A DNA stretch of 54,861 bases, taken from assembly GCA_017533825.1 (NCBI GenBank), contig JAFWIE010000141.1, forward strand, positions 1-54,861, in the 5' to 3' direction. The notes beneath the pieces are model-generated. The model searched no databases. It was not told where the DNA came from and saw only the letters and a list, made by a program, of their open reading frames with translations. Positions 34,101-40,170 of the stretch are shown piece by piece. How positions within the stretch are numbered: the first letter of the stretch is position 1; every line of letters starts with the position of its first letter. The translations under genes were made by a program, and so were the position numbers. This stretch comes from Atopobiaceae bacterium (GTDB taxonomy: Bacteria; Actinomycetota; Coriobacteriia; Coriobacteriales; Atopobiaceae).

Positions 34101-36704
34101 GGAGACGAGGCTCTCGAGCTGTACCCTCGCCTTTGCGACATCGGTTCCGAGGTCTTCCGCCACCTTCGACGTCTGTGACACCGCGTTTGACACGGAACCG
34201 TACTTCTCGCGAAGCTGGTCGAGTTTGTCCGGGTCCATCTTCGATATGGCCTGCTGTATGAGCTCCGTCCTCTGCTTCGCCATGTCTGCGGCGTCGGCAT
34301 ACGCTGCGGCCTTCTGCCGTGCGAGCTCCATGTTCGTCGGGTCGAACTCCATCGCGGACTTGAGCGCGTTTGCCCTGCCTATTGCGGCGGTGAGCTCCTC
34401 GCCGAGCCTGTCTATCTCGCTGGTGTCTCCGACCACCTTGAGCACCGCTTGGTTCGACTGTGCCTCTTGGCTCGCCTTGACGGCCTTGCGGACCTCGGAC
34501 TCCCACATCTTCGCGCCAGCAGCGGCCTCCTCGTACTCCTTGCGCATCCTCGCGCCCTCGAGTGCGTCTTGGGCCTCTTTGTTGGCGATTGCGGTCTCCG
34601 AGACCGCACGCTCGAGTTCGCTCACCCTCGCGCGGTACTTGGTGATTTGCTCGGCGATTTCTTCGGTCTTCGCCTTCATCTCGTCGCTGCTCTTGATCGA
34701 CGTCTTCTGGGTGCTAGTGAGCTGCGCGAGGTGGTCCCTTGCGTCGTCGAGCTCACCCGAGTACTTGGCATGCTCGACGCTCGCCTGTTGCGCGGCCTCT
34801 GCCGCGTCGATGAGCTGTTTCGTGGCAGATTTCGTCGTGTCGGTCACGTCGGCTATCTGATCTGCGTCGAACGACTCGAGCTTCTGGTTCAGCATCGCCG
34901 CGTTTTCGACTGCGACCTGCTCCGCTGCGGAGTACGCCTTCATTGCGGCGGTTATCGCCTCCGCGTCATCGGGATTGGCCTTGAACATGTCGGACAGCGT
35001 GTCTCCGGTGCTCATGAGCGTCTTGTACGACTGCTCCAACTCCTTCGAGCTCTCCGTAAGCTTGGTCATCTCCAACATGAGCTGCGATGGCGCGTGCATG
35101 TTCGACAACGCCTTGCCGATGCTCTCTATCTCGGCCTTGGTCGCCTGAATCTTCGTCACGAGGTCCTCGAACGCCTCGACCTGCTCCATGTCCTTCAGCT
35201 CTTGGTCTGCGACGGCGAACTTCACGACAAGGCTCTCGATGGCCGCGACGAACCTCTCGGCCTCTGCGGAGCTGAGACCGAGCTCCTCGGACATGTCTTC
35301 GAGCGACTGCTTGATGAACTTCGGGTCGCTCGTCCCGCTTGCCGCGTTGAACAGTTGGGTGCTCAGGTCAGGCAGGTTGTCCTTGAGGTTGGAGAATATC
35401 TCGGAGATGCTCTTGCCCGTGTCCATGGCGCTCGCACTTGCCTTTTCCTGTGCGTCGGCGAACTTCTGCGCCAAGTCGTCTAGCTTGGATTGGGCGGACG
35501 CATACTCGTCGGCAATCCTTTGGGCATTTTTCGTACGTGCGTTGTCGTACTCCATCTGCGCGATGTTGGTTTTGTTTTGTAGGTCCCTCTGTGTGCTCTG
35601 TATCTCCGATATTTTTTTCTCGGCGGCAATCCTGTCGTTTTCAGCAGCCGCGAGTTCGTCAATGAGCTCCTTCTGCTTCTCTTCCGGCGCGTCGTCGCCT
35701 TGGCTCTTTTGCTTCTCGGTGAGTTCTGCGATCTTCCTTGCGGCATTCTCGCGCTTCTTGGTCAGCTCGTCGATTTGGCTGGCTTCGCTTGCCGCGTTTG
35801 CATCTTGCCTTGCCTTCGCCTTCTCGAGTGCGGCAAGCTTTTTGAGTTCGGTGACGCTGCTGGTTGACTCGATATCCTTTATCTTCTTGATTGCCGAGTC
35901 GTACGTCGAGATGTACTCGCTCTTGAGGTTCTCTGCGTCTGCGACCTGCTTGAGCACTGCCGCGTTGTTCTCGTCGGCCATGTTGTTGATCTTCGCAACC
36001 ATCTCGTCGATGGCCTTCGCGCTCGGCCTGATTACGTCGGGAAGGCTCTCGAACACCTCGCGTATCGCGTCGACGTTGAAGTTGCCGTTCATGTCGGCGA
36101 CGAACGCGTCCTTCATCGACAGGACGCTGCTCTTGACCGACTCTATCTGCCCCTTGGTCTTCTCGACGCCGCCACCGAGCTTCTCGAACTCCTTGATGAC
36201 GTCGGCGATCGACTTCTTGCCGGACGCCATGTCGAGTGCGCTCGATATCTCGAACGACTTTATCTCCGCGAAGTCGCCGCCGAGCTCGCGCATCTCGAGG
36301 TGCATGGAGTCGAGCGTCGTGTTGAGTTGGTTCACCTTCGTCTTGAGGATGGACACCTCGGCGGCAGCGTTGTCGATGCTGCTGCTGTACTCGGTGACGG
36401 CCTTGGCGGCTTCGCTCACGGTCGTCTCGCCGCCGTCTATCTTTATCTTCTTCTTGCCTATCTCGTCCTGCGCGTCCTGAAGCCTTGCGAGCGCCATCGA
36501 CACGTTCGACGCCTTGTTGGCGAGATAGCCCATCTGCAGGTTGTAGTTCTGGATGTTGGCAGGGTCCAGCTTCAGCGCCCTGCCTAGATTCCTGAGTTCA
36601 AGATTTGTCTGGGATATTGCGCCGTTCGCAGACCTGAGCGCCTTCTGAAGCTCGGTGGTGTCCCCGCCAATGCGGATGGTAAGACCGCGATAGGACTCTG
36701 CCAT
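28137..36704 (-). CDS. Tail tape measure protein (2855 residues)
   Basis: Begins AESYRGLTIRIGGDTTELQKALRSANGAI, the common tape-measure opening. Residues 960-1340 hold the conserved TP901-type core (QMGLAASAMQEFGETVSNLD; SSVASVAQMTTPDLFAWS; SGALGVLSNNVNNLSATLG), followed by hydrophobic segments near 1340-1480. Residues 1800-2020 and 2150-2330 are long coiled-coil arrays built from repeats such as DEYKAQQKAFDDEYK and ALQALKDSQQVELQ. The C-terminus carries many IADIVQD- and DVADDAADGI-like amphipathic repeats. At about 1.5 Å per residue the tail would be roughly 400 nm long. It is scaffold and length ruler, and is ejected at infection. GGAGG lies five bases before the ATG. Confidence 0.95.
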   Translation of the reverse strand: MAESYRGLTIRIGGDTTELQKALRSANGAISQTNLELRNLGRALKLDPANIQNYNLQMGYLANKASNVSMALARLQDAQDEIGKKKIKIDGGETTVSEAAKAVTEYSSSIDNAAAEVSILKTKVNQLNTTLDSMHLEMRELGGDFAEIKSFEISSALDMASGKKSIADVIKEFEKLGGGVEKTKGQIESVKSSVLSMKDAFVADMNGNFNVDAIREVFESLPDVIRPSAKAIDEMVAKINNMADENNAAVLKQVADAENLKSEYISTYDSAIKKIKDIESTSSVTELKKLAALEKAKARQDANAASEASQIDELTKKRENAARKIAELTEKQKSQGDDAPEEKQKELIDELAAAENDRIAAEKKISEIQSTQRDLQNKTNIAQMEYDNARTKNAQRIADEYASAQSKLDDLAQKFADAQEKASASAMDTGKSISEIFSNLKDNLPDLSTQLFNAASGTSDPKFIKQSLEDMSEELGLSSAEAERFVAAIESLVVKFAVADQELKDMEQVEAFEDLVTKIQATKAEIESIGKALSNMHAPSQLMLEMTKLTESSKELEQSYKTLMSTGDTLSDMFKANPDDAEAITAAMKAYSAAEQVAVENAAMLNQKLESFDADQIADVTDTTKSATKQLIDAAEAAQQASVEHAKYSGELDDARDHLAQLTSTQKTSIKSSDEMKAKTEEIAEQITKYRARVSELERAVSETAIANKEAQDALEGARMRKEYEEAAAGAKMWESEVRKAVKASQEAQSNQAVLKVVGDTSEIDRLGEELTAAIGRANALKSAMEFDPTNMELARQKAAAYADAADMAKQRTELIQQAISKMDPDKLDQLREKYGSVSNAVSQTSKVAEDLGTDVAKARVQLESLVSGDEFDGMRTDILNTSRSFEGDLTPAVSEARNRLIQLEAALESALADKSDAAIVRVFEQMRDAAADTERQFKELKNPQIKVDDAAFMQAVDMMGQAAERAGQRIVESANTIDSAYRDMRKTVNASEQEFDALRDKAIEFSQTHITSADTILEIESLGGQMGLAASAMQEFGETVSNLDIATDMNADELALKMGQLENVMSDFDDTQFSNAADAVVRLGNNMAAQESSIINVAQRMSSVASVAQMTTPDLFAWSAAIASTGQRSESAATAITNTITGISSAVASGGKDLAQFANIAGMSADEFAEAWRSNPSDALKAFIEGLANLSDSNTDAITALENMGISSVRQETALLGLTTTVDNLDDALTMSNDAWNGVGDAWGDAGDAAIEAQNKSEGFSGALGVLSNNVNNLSATLGEGLVAPMQVLSTVLSGLTNVLDSMSGPMKTAVVSIGAMVAAAGAVTPVVQTLTKGYRDLYSKIANVITTAKASAEASAVSKAALDTEAASMAANTTATDKNTASKAANATADAAGAVADGEAAAAEALDTASTTANTAATDANTASKAANATANTALVASLGPVALALTALTFVVGAAISSMADFAQKAEDQRIVTEELGSVMQSSRNAYQSYRDEIASTSTAMMDLKDKIDETRHAYAEQVKQMKEDWGDIGVDEAKLDSYVSSMEKLSGGSRLTSNQLAELRNAVRQFNDVTGSSISIIDDETGKLSLNADQLRDVAAAHKEQLEQQQAQEDYNTHLERQRELEDELAAAEKELRDAQDDLNAAQSERTKSSSAYLGIVGSTSSELGTFNTATMTATDTMQGYSSRVTDANNRVNELKSELASVNNALDNSAVVAGQAGHQFDTIEAALEAAGVSTKEYSKLSEDEMADVAAAFERGGKTIEALAEALAKYGISVKGFASDAQSAADAAKSISDEMVTEHKRQLEDDYNNLKRSLDNDYDLLKKQYDADYKAQQKAFDDEYKAQQKAYDAEYKAQQKQLDEIYKAQQKAFDKEYKAAQKAYDKKYKEYQKQLDKEYKARQKQLDEIYDNYKDKLDDEYDALKDANDDKLQAMKDAHAKEQAELKKKLDALYNQRKKSYDKEYKAYQKANDRQLKELKKSQSKEVDAFKDATSKRIAEIKREYDARKKTLEDTDGTKPIDKQIEALKSQTKAEQDAIKQQEQEEKKAELEKALRQAKTRKTRQEAEKALNDYLAELAQEAREAEREAEIERLEDQKEVVKDKLDIKKDALDQERDAVIEAYEKQRDIELEGIELTQEEAYEKLKESLDGQNELYKEKNDSKLATYKESLDAQLEALKALHAAEEDEYKKKLDADLAALKGSNDGKLTVMKENHTAELETLKEQQTEKLELYKENQQVELEAIKENQTTQLEALKTSQQEALQTTKDNQQAALQALKDSQQVELQALKDWQQAELDAIKQGNEDKLLEKKRANEDDLNEFKAGLDNMTTATDQAVAKEQETNDAIANIRTSMKDILQGLWKDHQISTQEYLNAMNGMPGSIKAIFDEMGINTDTGLQAIAKKMYDEGTLSKEQYNNVMLGLPGSLDAIYTEMGLKTAEKLGMLRDDMGTKGEEGKNKFLDMVKKLETEVPASMDATNMSLQQKLAIASGIYGTGGKEMRKRLKTEVDKTKGDSEDAAKNATNAFANGLDPEIVKNAARTKIGDAAKKGVDEGLDINSPSREMEQRGEYTVEGFVNGMEGARSRVETASTDIADFVKDKFGEVDATEYGDDAVDTFARGMDSRAGDVKRSAGDIADAVENPLDDLDTSGYGHDVVDEYSGAIRSKSNDAYNAAKDVADDAADGIDSSNSWANSSGWDFGNNFRQGLEDARQGIINTAWDIANDIADILHHTTPEKGPLKDDNRWGSDFIQNLIDGMRKRESDLLRQTRRMADIVQDGFDPTLTVDAAYEAIDSIHSGEARRAARTMSIAQGAQSNQTVNVNVSLSDVTIREDADIRKLAEQIAALTRRQSAASMRW

Positions 36705-36713
36705 GGATACCTC

Positions 36714-36914
36714 CTATATCCAGGCGCTCACCTCTGCCCAAGTGGCCTCCCTCGGGCCATCGTCCTTGGCATATGACTGCGCCCGCGCTTGTAGCATGAG
36801 CACGAGACGCCCCCACGGCATCTCGCGAATGTCCTGAAGTGAAAGCCCAAGGTCAAGACCCGAGTTCACTATCGACGTGTAGGGGAGCTTGTCCCGGCCC
36901 CTCTTACTCGCTGG
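36714..36914 (-). CDS. Tail assembly chaperone T extension (by frameshift)
   Basis: A 66-codon frame with no start of its own follows the G chaperone in a shifted frame. It reads PASKRGRDKL..., then EMPWGRLVLMLQARAQSY and ATWAEVSAWI before TAG, the hallmark of G-T fusion C-termini in siphophages. The switch is from GGA AAA ACC to GGA AAA CCA at the A5 run (36915-36919): +1, or equivalently -2. It ends ten bases before the tape measure start. The fused protein should recruit tail subunits to the tape measure. Slippage efficiency cannot be read from sequence. Confidence 0.8.
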   Translation of the reverse strand, partial: PASKRGRDKLPYTSIVNSGLDLGLSLQDIREMPWGRLVLMLQARAQSYAKDDGPREATWAEVSAWI

Positions 36915-37353
36915 TTTTTCCGGAGGCAGCGGCTCCGGATCGAAACAACCCCCGTTGCAGCTCGTTGCCGACCGCGAGCGACACCTCGCGCATGTCGGGC
37001 TCGGCCTCCACGAGGGTCCTGCACCACTCCACGTACGACGGCACCCTGCTCGCGTGAAGGCCCCTGCCGCATTCGATGTCGTCCTGCGTCTTGAGCATCG
37101 CCCACAGTGCGCGGCGCTGGACGTTCCAGTTGTCGCGCGTGTAGTCCTGCACGAGAATCTCGACGCCGCCGTCCTCCGTGAGCTCTATGACCGACTCGTT
37201 GGCGTTTATCTTGACCTTGCCCATCACGTCGGCGATGAGGTCGCCCGTCACGAGTTCATATGGGTCAGAGAGGAACTCCTGCTCGTACACGACGCACGTC
37301 CATGCCGTGCACCTGAACTCCTGCTCGCCTAGTCCGTAGTCAACGGTTGCCAT
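36904..37353 (-). CDS. Tail assembly chaperone G
   Basis: 149 residues from the ATG at 37353 (AAAGGT upstream). The N-terminus is beta-rich (ATVDYGLGEQEFRCTAWTCVVYEQEF), then DLIADVMGKVKI, LVQDYTRDNWNVQRRALWAMLKTQDD and VPSYVEWCRTLVEAEPDMREVSLAVGNEL, typical of Gram-positive siphophage G-type chaperones located between the major tail protein and the tape measure. It ends with ASGKTSE, right after the A5 slip site, so a fraction of ribosomes continues into the T extension. Together they keep the tape measure soluble and load tail subunits on it. Confidence 0.85.
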   Translation of the reverse strand: MATVDYGLGEQEFRCTAWTCVVYEQEFLSDPYELVTGDLIADVMGKVKINANESVIELTEDGGVEILVQDYTRDNWNVQRRALWAMLKTQDDIECGRGLHASRVPSYVEWCRTLVEAEPDMREVSLAVGNELQRGLFRSGAAASGKTSE

Positions 37354-37380
37354 TTGTCCGACCTTTCGAATAGTGCACAC

Positions 37381-37415
37381 AAAAGGGCGCACTCCACGGA
37401 AGCGTGAAGTGCGCC
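37381..37415 (-). terminator. Terminator after the major tail protein
   Basis: A 13-bp stem with one G-U pair (37386-37398 with 37403-37415) and a four-base loop is followed on the minus strand by CTTTTG. This probably trims the abundant head/major-tail transcript before the tape measure region. Confidence 0.85.
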
Positions 37416-37449
37416 GTCGTTGCGTGCGCTACGTGAGCGCGTGTCTTGA

Positions 37450-38163
37450 TTAGGGGTTGGTCGTGTTGCCGGTGCCTGTGTTGCCGGTGCCTGTGTTGCC
37501 GGTGCCTGTGTTGCCGGTGCCTGTGTTGCCGGTGCCTGTGTTGCCGGTGCCTGTGTTGCCGGTGTTGGTCGTGGTGACTGCGGTGCCGGGGATGACGACC
37601 TGGGTGAACCATGCGTTGAACGTGGCGAGGTCGTCTCCGGCGTTGGTGATGTGGGACTTGAGGACGTTGACGGGCTCGCCGTCGATGGTGAAGTCGCGAC
37701 CGGACGCAGTGTAGTTGAGCGTCTTGGTGTTCGGCTCGACGGAGTCGCTGGTGGTGCCAGCCTCCTCGGACGGGCGGGAGAGCTTGACGTTGTAGCGGAC
37801 GCCGCGCATCACGTTGCCGTCGCCCTCGATCTGGTAGAGAAGGGCGAACGTCGGGTAGATTGCCGTGGTCGGCTCGTACAGGACGCCGGTGGTATCGTCA
37901 CGGATGTACCCGAGCAGGTCGATCATGGCCTCGTCGGTCATGTCGGAAAGCTCGAGCGAGCCGGTGTCGCTGGCGGAGCTGTTGGAGGTGTAGTAGATGA
38001 CGTTGTCGGCGTAGAAGTTGTTCTGGGAACCCTCGTTGTCGAACGTGATGTTGACCGCGCCCGCAAGCGTCTTTGGAGTGCCGTACGTCCGATTGTCCTC
38101 GTCGTACAGCGCATAGTGGACGCGAGAGAGTCCGTACCGGACCTTGTTGGTGGTAGAAGCCAT
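37450..38163 (-). CDS. Major tail protein
   Basis: 237 residues. VRYGLSRVHYALYDED, then YGTPKTLAGAVNITFDNEGSQNNFYADNVIYY, GSLELSDMTDEAMIDLLGY and ALLYQIEGDGNVMRGVRYNVKLSRPSEEAGTTSDSVEPNTKTLNYTA are typical of the phi13-type major tail protein. The C-terminus ends in a string of (GTGNT) units encoded by a 15-bp tandem repeat. In other phages a C-terminal Ig-like or flexible extension sits on the tube surface. It forms the hexameric tube rings. A terminator follows. Confidence 0.92.
   Translation of the reverse strand: MASTTNKVRYGLSRVHYALYDEDNRTYGTPKTLAGAVNITFDNEGSQNNFYADNVIYYTSNSSASDTGSLELSDMTDEAMIDLLGYIRDDTTGVLYEPTTAIYPTFALLYQIEGDGNVMRGVRYNVKLSRPSEEAGTTSDSVEPNTKTLNYTASGRDFTIDGEPVNVLKSHITNAGDDLATFNAWFTQVVIPGTAVTTTNTGNTGTGNTGTGNTGTGNTGTGNTGTGNTGTGNTTNP
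37466..37566 (-). repeat. 15-bp tandem repeat in the major tail protein C-terminus
   Basis: Six perfect copies of a 15-bp unit (plus strand TTGCCGGTGCCTGTG) and a partial seventh. Each encodes five residues of a Gly/Asn/Thr string, so any gain or loss of units keeps the frame. Confidence 0.9.
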
Positions 38164-38165
38164 GG

Positions 38166-38522
38166 CTATGGCCTGCCTTTCTCTCTATTTGGCTGATATA
38201 TGATTTCGTAGTCGGCGAGGTAGCAGTGCTCTGAGCTGAGATACACGTCGTCGTATCGCCGATACGTGCCCAGCCTTGCCAGAGTCGACTTGAACGCGGT
38301 CTCTAGCTCTGGGTCGTATTCCTTGTAGTAGAGCCCTACCTTGAACTTGCAGAGCTCCGCGTAGTTCTCGTTGTCGGCGTAGACCTCGCCGCCGCGCATG
38401 TAGCTGAACGCTATCCACGGCAGCGGAGGTGCCTTTCCCGTCGGCCATGCGTCCCACGTGACGGGAACGCCCACCTCCGACAGGACCTTGCCGACGACCT
38501 GTCTAGGCGTCTCTGAGGGCAC
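38166..38522 (-). CDS. Tail terminator/completion-type protein
   Basis: About 118 residues. VGKVLSEVGVPVTWDAWPTGKAPPLPWIAFSYMRGGEVYADNENYAELCKFKVGLYYKEYDPELETAFKSTL resembles the small tail-completion proteins encoded between HK97 gp10-like and major tail genes. I chose the GTG at 38522 because GAGGAG lies ten bases upstream; a TTG 21 bases earlier is also possible. It overlaps the end of the gp10-like gene. The likely role is to cap the finished tail or join it to the head. Confidence 0.75.
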   Translation of the reverse strand: MPSETPRQVVGKVLSEVGVPVTWDAWPTGKAPPLPWIAFSYMRGGEVYADNENYAELCKFKVGLYYKEYDPELETAFKSTLARLGTYRRYDDVYLSSEHCYLADYEIIYQPNREKGRP

Positions 38523-38943
38523 TGTCGACCATCTCCTCGGCAAGTCTCGTCGTGTAGTCGAACGCCACCTTCGCAGACGGCGCTATGTGCTCGATTCCGT
38601 TGACCTTTCCACCGCTCGCCCTAGCGTGGCCGAGCTCCAGGAGGTGAGGGAGTCCGGGCATGCTTGGCGAGCCGACCTCGCCGGACGGCCTCCTGCCGTC
38701 CTTCGCGGTCATGTGGCTCCTGATTGACTTCGCATAGGCGCCGGTGGTGTACTTCTTGCCGTGCTTCCAGTAGTCGTGCTCGCCGATCTTGTCCTTCGCA
38801 CGCCTGCGCCACTCCGCCGCGCCCTTCATGACGCCGCGCCTGACCACCTTCGGTAGGTCTCCGGTGACGCGGGTTTCGACGTTCGACAGGATGTCCTCCA
38901 ACGTCCTCCCGAACTCGTCGGCGTCGATGCTGACCTTGGACAT
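38503..38943 (-). CDS. HK97 gp10-like tail/connector protein
   Basis: 146 residues. The pattern SIDADEFGRTLEDILSNVETRVTGDLPKVVRRGVMKGAAEWRRRAKDKI, then YTTGAYAKSIRSHM and PGLPHLLELGHARASGGKVNGIEHIAPSAK matches the HK97 gp10 family (the L..GHA...GG.V.G..HI.PA signature). It acts at the head-tail interface or in tail assembly. The start overlaps the upstream gene's end by one base. Confidence 0.85.
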   Translation of the reverse strand: MSKVSIDADEFGRTLEDILSNVETRVTGDLPKVVRRGVMKGAAEWRRRAKDKIGEHDYWKHGKKYTTGAYAKSIRSHMTAKDGRRPSGEVGSPSMPGLPHLLELGHARASGGKVNGIEHIAPSAKVAFDYTTRLAEEMVDSALRDA

Positions 38944-39293
38944 CAGTCGTTCCCGAGCTTGCGTCTCATGAGCAGGTCCGAGTTCTCGCCGACCTCGGTG
39001 ACCGCGATGACTTCCATCTCCTCGCCGCGATATATGACCTGCTGCTCGTCGTTGTACTCGAGCGTTCTGACGCGCACCATGACCATCTTGCGAAGACCTA
39101 CTTCCGGTATCGTCTCTCCGTTCGTGATACGGACGTCTGACGAATGCAGTTGGGCCATCGTCATGGTGCCGACGATGCGGGGACTACAGAAGATGGTGCG
39201 CTCGGTCTGCTCGCCCTCGTGCCACATGAAGTCATCGTCTTGGTATGGCTCGCTATGGGATATGAGGGTCACGACCTCGTTCCATCGGCTCAT
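38943..39293 (-). CDS. Head-tail adaptor/closure protein
   Basis: 116 residues. VVTLISHSEPYQDDDFMWHEGEQTERTIFCSPRIVGTMTMAQLHSSDVRITNGETIPEVGLRKMVMVRVRTLEYNDEQQVIYRGEEMEVIAVTEVGENSDLLMRRKL looks like a small beta-barrel closure protein: the 'Y.G..Y.V..V.E.G....L...R' ending is common in phage head-closure proteins. It overlaps both neighbours by a few bases, as usual in connector operons. Confidence 0.7.
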   Translation of the reverse strand: MSRWNEVVTLISHSEPYQDDDFMWHEGEQTERTIFCSPRIVGTMTMAQLHSSDVRITNGETIPEVGLRKMVMVRVRTLEYNDEQQVIYRGEEMEVIAVTEVGENSDLLMRRKLGND

Positions 39294-39685
39294 GGCGTGT
39301 CACCGCCTCCGGTGTCTCCGCCCGCGTCGTCTCCGCCGGTATCGTCTCCGTCGCCGTCGTTCGTCTTATCCTTCGGAAGCCTTGACTCGGTGTCCTCGTC
39401 ATCGGCACACTCGTTGAACTTGCTGTTCATGAGGGCCGTGACGGTCATGTTGTATGCCATGAGGAAGCGCTCGCCCTCGCTGTTGTCGAACCCGTAGCTG
39501 CCCTTGCAGAACATCACGACGGCATGGCGCACCATCGGGTTCGGGGACTCCGGGTCGAGCAACGACTGCCTGATTCCGACGCGCGACATGTCGGCGAACG
39601 CCATGTCGATGTAGCCCTGAATCTCGACGTCGGTCATCTCGTGCGTGACCCTGAGCGCAACTCGCACGTCATCAAGCAGTGACAT
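39290..39685 (-). CDS. Head-tail connector (gp6-like) with acidic tail
   Basis: 131 residues. Residues 1-85 (SLLDDVRVALRVTHEMTDVEIQGYIDMAFADMSRVGI...HAVVMFCKGSYGFDNSEGERFLMAYN) are the helical gp6/'phage gp6-like head-tail connector' fold. The last 45 residues are acidic and Gly-rich (NDGDGDDTGGDDAGGD), an unusual disordered extension. It forms the ring under the portal. Confidence 0.8.
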   Translation of the reverse strand: MSLLDDVRVALRVTHEMTDVEIQGYIDMAFADMSRVGIRQSLLDPESPNPMVRHAVVMFCKGSYGFDNSEGERFLMAYNMTVTALMNSKFNECADDEDTESRLPKDKTNDGDGDDTGGDDAGGDTGGGDTP

Positions 39686-39688
39686 GGG

Positions 39689-39949
39689 CTATCCCTCCAA
39701 CACGGCTATGAGGTCCGCCTTGTTCTGTCTCTTGGGCAGCGTGAGGCCGCGCTCCTCGATGAGCTCGATGAGCTGCGGCTTGGTGTACTTGCTGTAGTCG
39801 GCCTTCGGCTCGATGACCTCGACGAAACCGGGAAGCTTGGACTCGATTTCGTCAAGCCTTTCGCTTGAGACGGAAAACGTGTCACCCGGCTTTCGGATGA
39901 CACGTTCCGCAAGGTCATAGAAGGCTTTCGTCACGCGAACGTCGGCCAT
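39689..39949 (-). CDS. Small protein with C-terminal HeH/SAP-like motif
   Basis: 86 residues. The N-terminal half (VRVTKAFYDLAERVIRKPGDTFSVSSERLDEIESKLPGFVEVI) resembles short beta/alpha segments found between capsid and connector genes. The C-terminal 35 residues (YTKPQLIELIEERGLTLPKRQNKADLIAVLE) have the HeH/SAP/LEM-like two-helix pattern that often binds DNA. Proteins of this kind are frequent after HK97-type capsid genes; a DNA-end or capsid-lumen role is possible. Confidence 0.7.
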   Translation of the reverse strand: MADVRVTKAFYDLAERVIRKPGDTFSVSSERLDEIESKLPGFVEVIEPKADYSKYTKPQLIELIEERGLTLPKRQNKADLIAVLEG

Positions 39950-39951
39950 GT

Positions 39952-40170
39952 CTAGTCTGACGATGGCTCCGTGTCGTGAGACACGCCGAATATGTCGTCG
40001 AAGTCGCTTGCGTCGAGCTCGTCAGAGTCCGCGCTGCCGCCAGAACCAGCGAGCTGCTCTATCTCGTCAAGCAGCCTTGCGGACGTGCGTCCCTTCGGCG
40101 TCCCGCCGAGCTTCCTTACCATGTCGCGCATCTCTGACGCGTTCGTGCGACCGTTGTTCACTGTAGACAT
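39952..40170 (-). CDS. Small acidic protein after capsid gene
   Basis: 72 residues. A basic N-terminus (NNGRTNASEMRDMVRKLGGTPKGRTSARLLDEIEQLAG) leads to a very acidic Ser/Asp tail (SADSDELDASDFDDIFGVSHDTEPSSD). The ATG shares one base with the capsid stop (TAATG), so translation is coupled. It might decorate or stabilise the capsid; no family is recognised. Confidence 0.6.
   Translation of the reverse strand: MSTVNNGRTNASEMRDMVRKLGGTPKGRTSARLLDEIEQLAGSGGSADSDELDASDFDDIFGVSHDTEPSSD

Noticed and set aside
36598..36816. A 72-codon frame overlapping the tape measure start
   Set aside because: It is out of frame with the clear T extension of the tail chaperone, which explains this stretch.
37466..37566. 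CRISPR or iteron array in the tail gene
   Set aside because: It is a contiguous 15-bp in-frame coding repeat without spacers.
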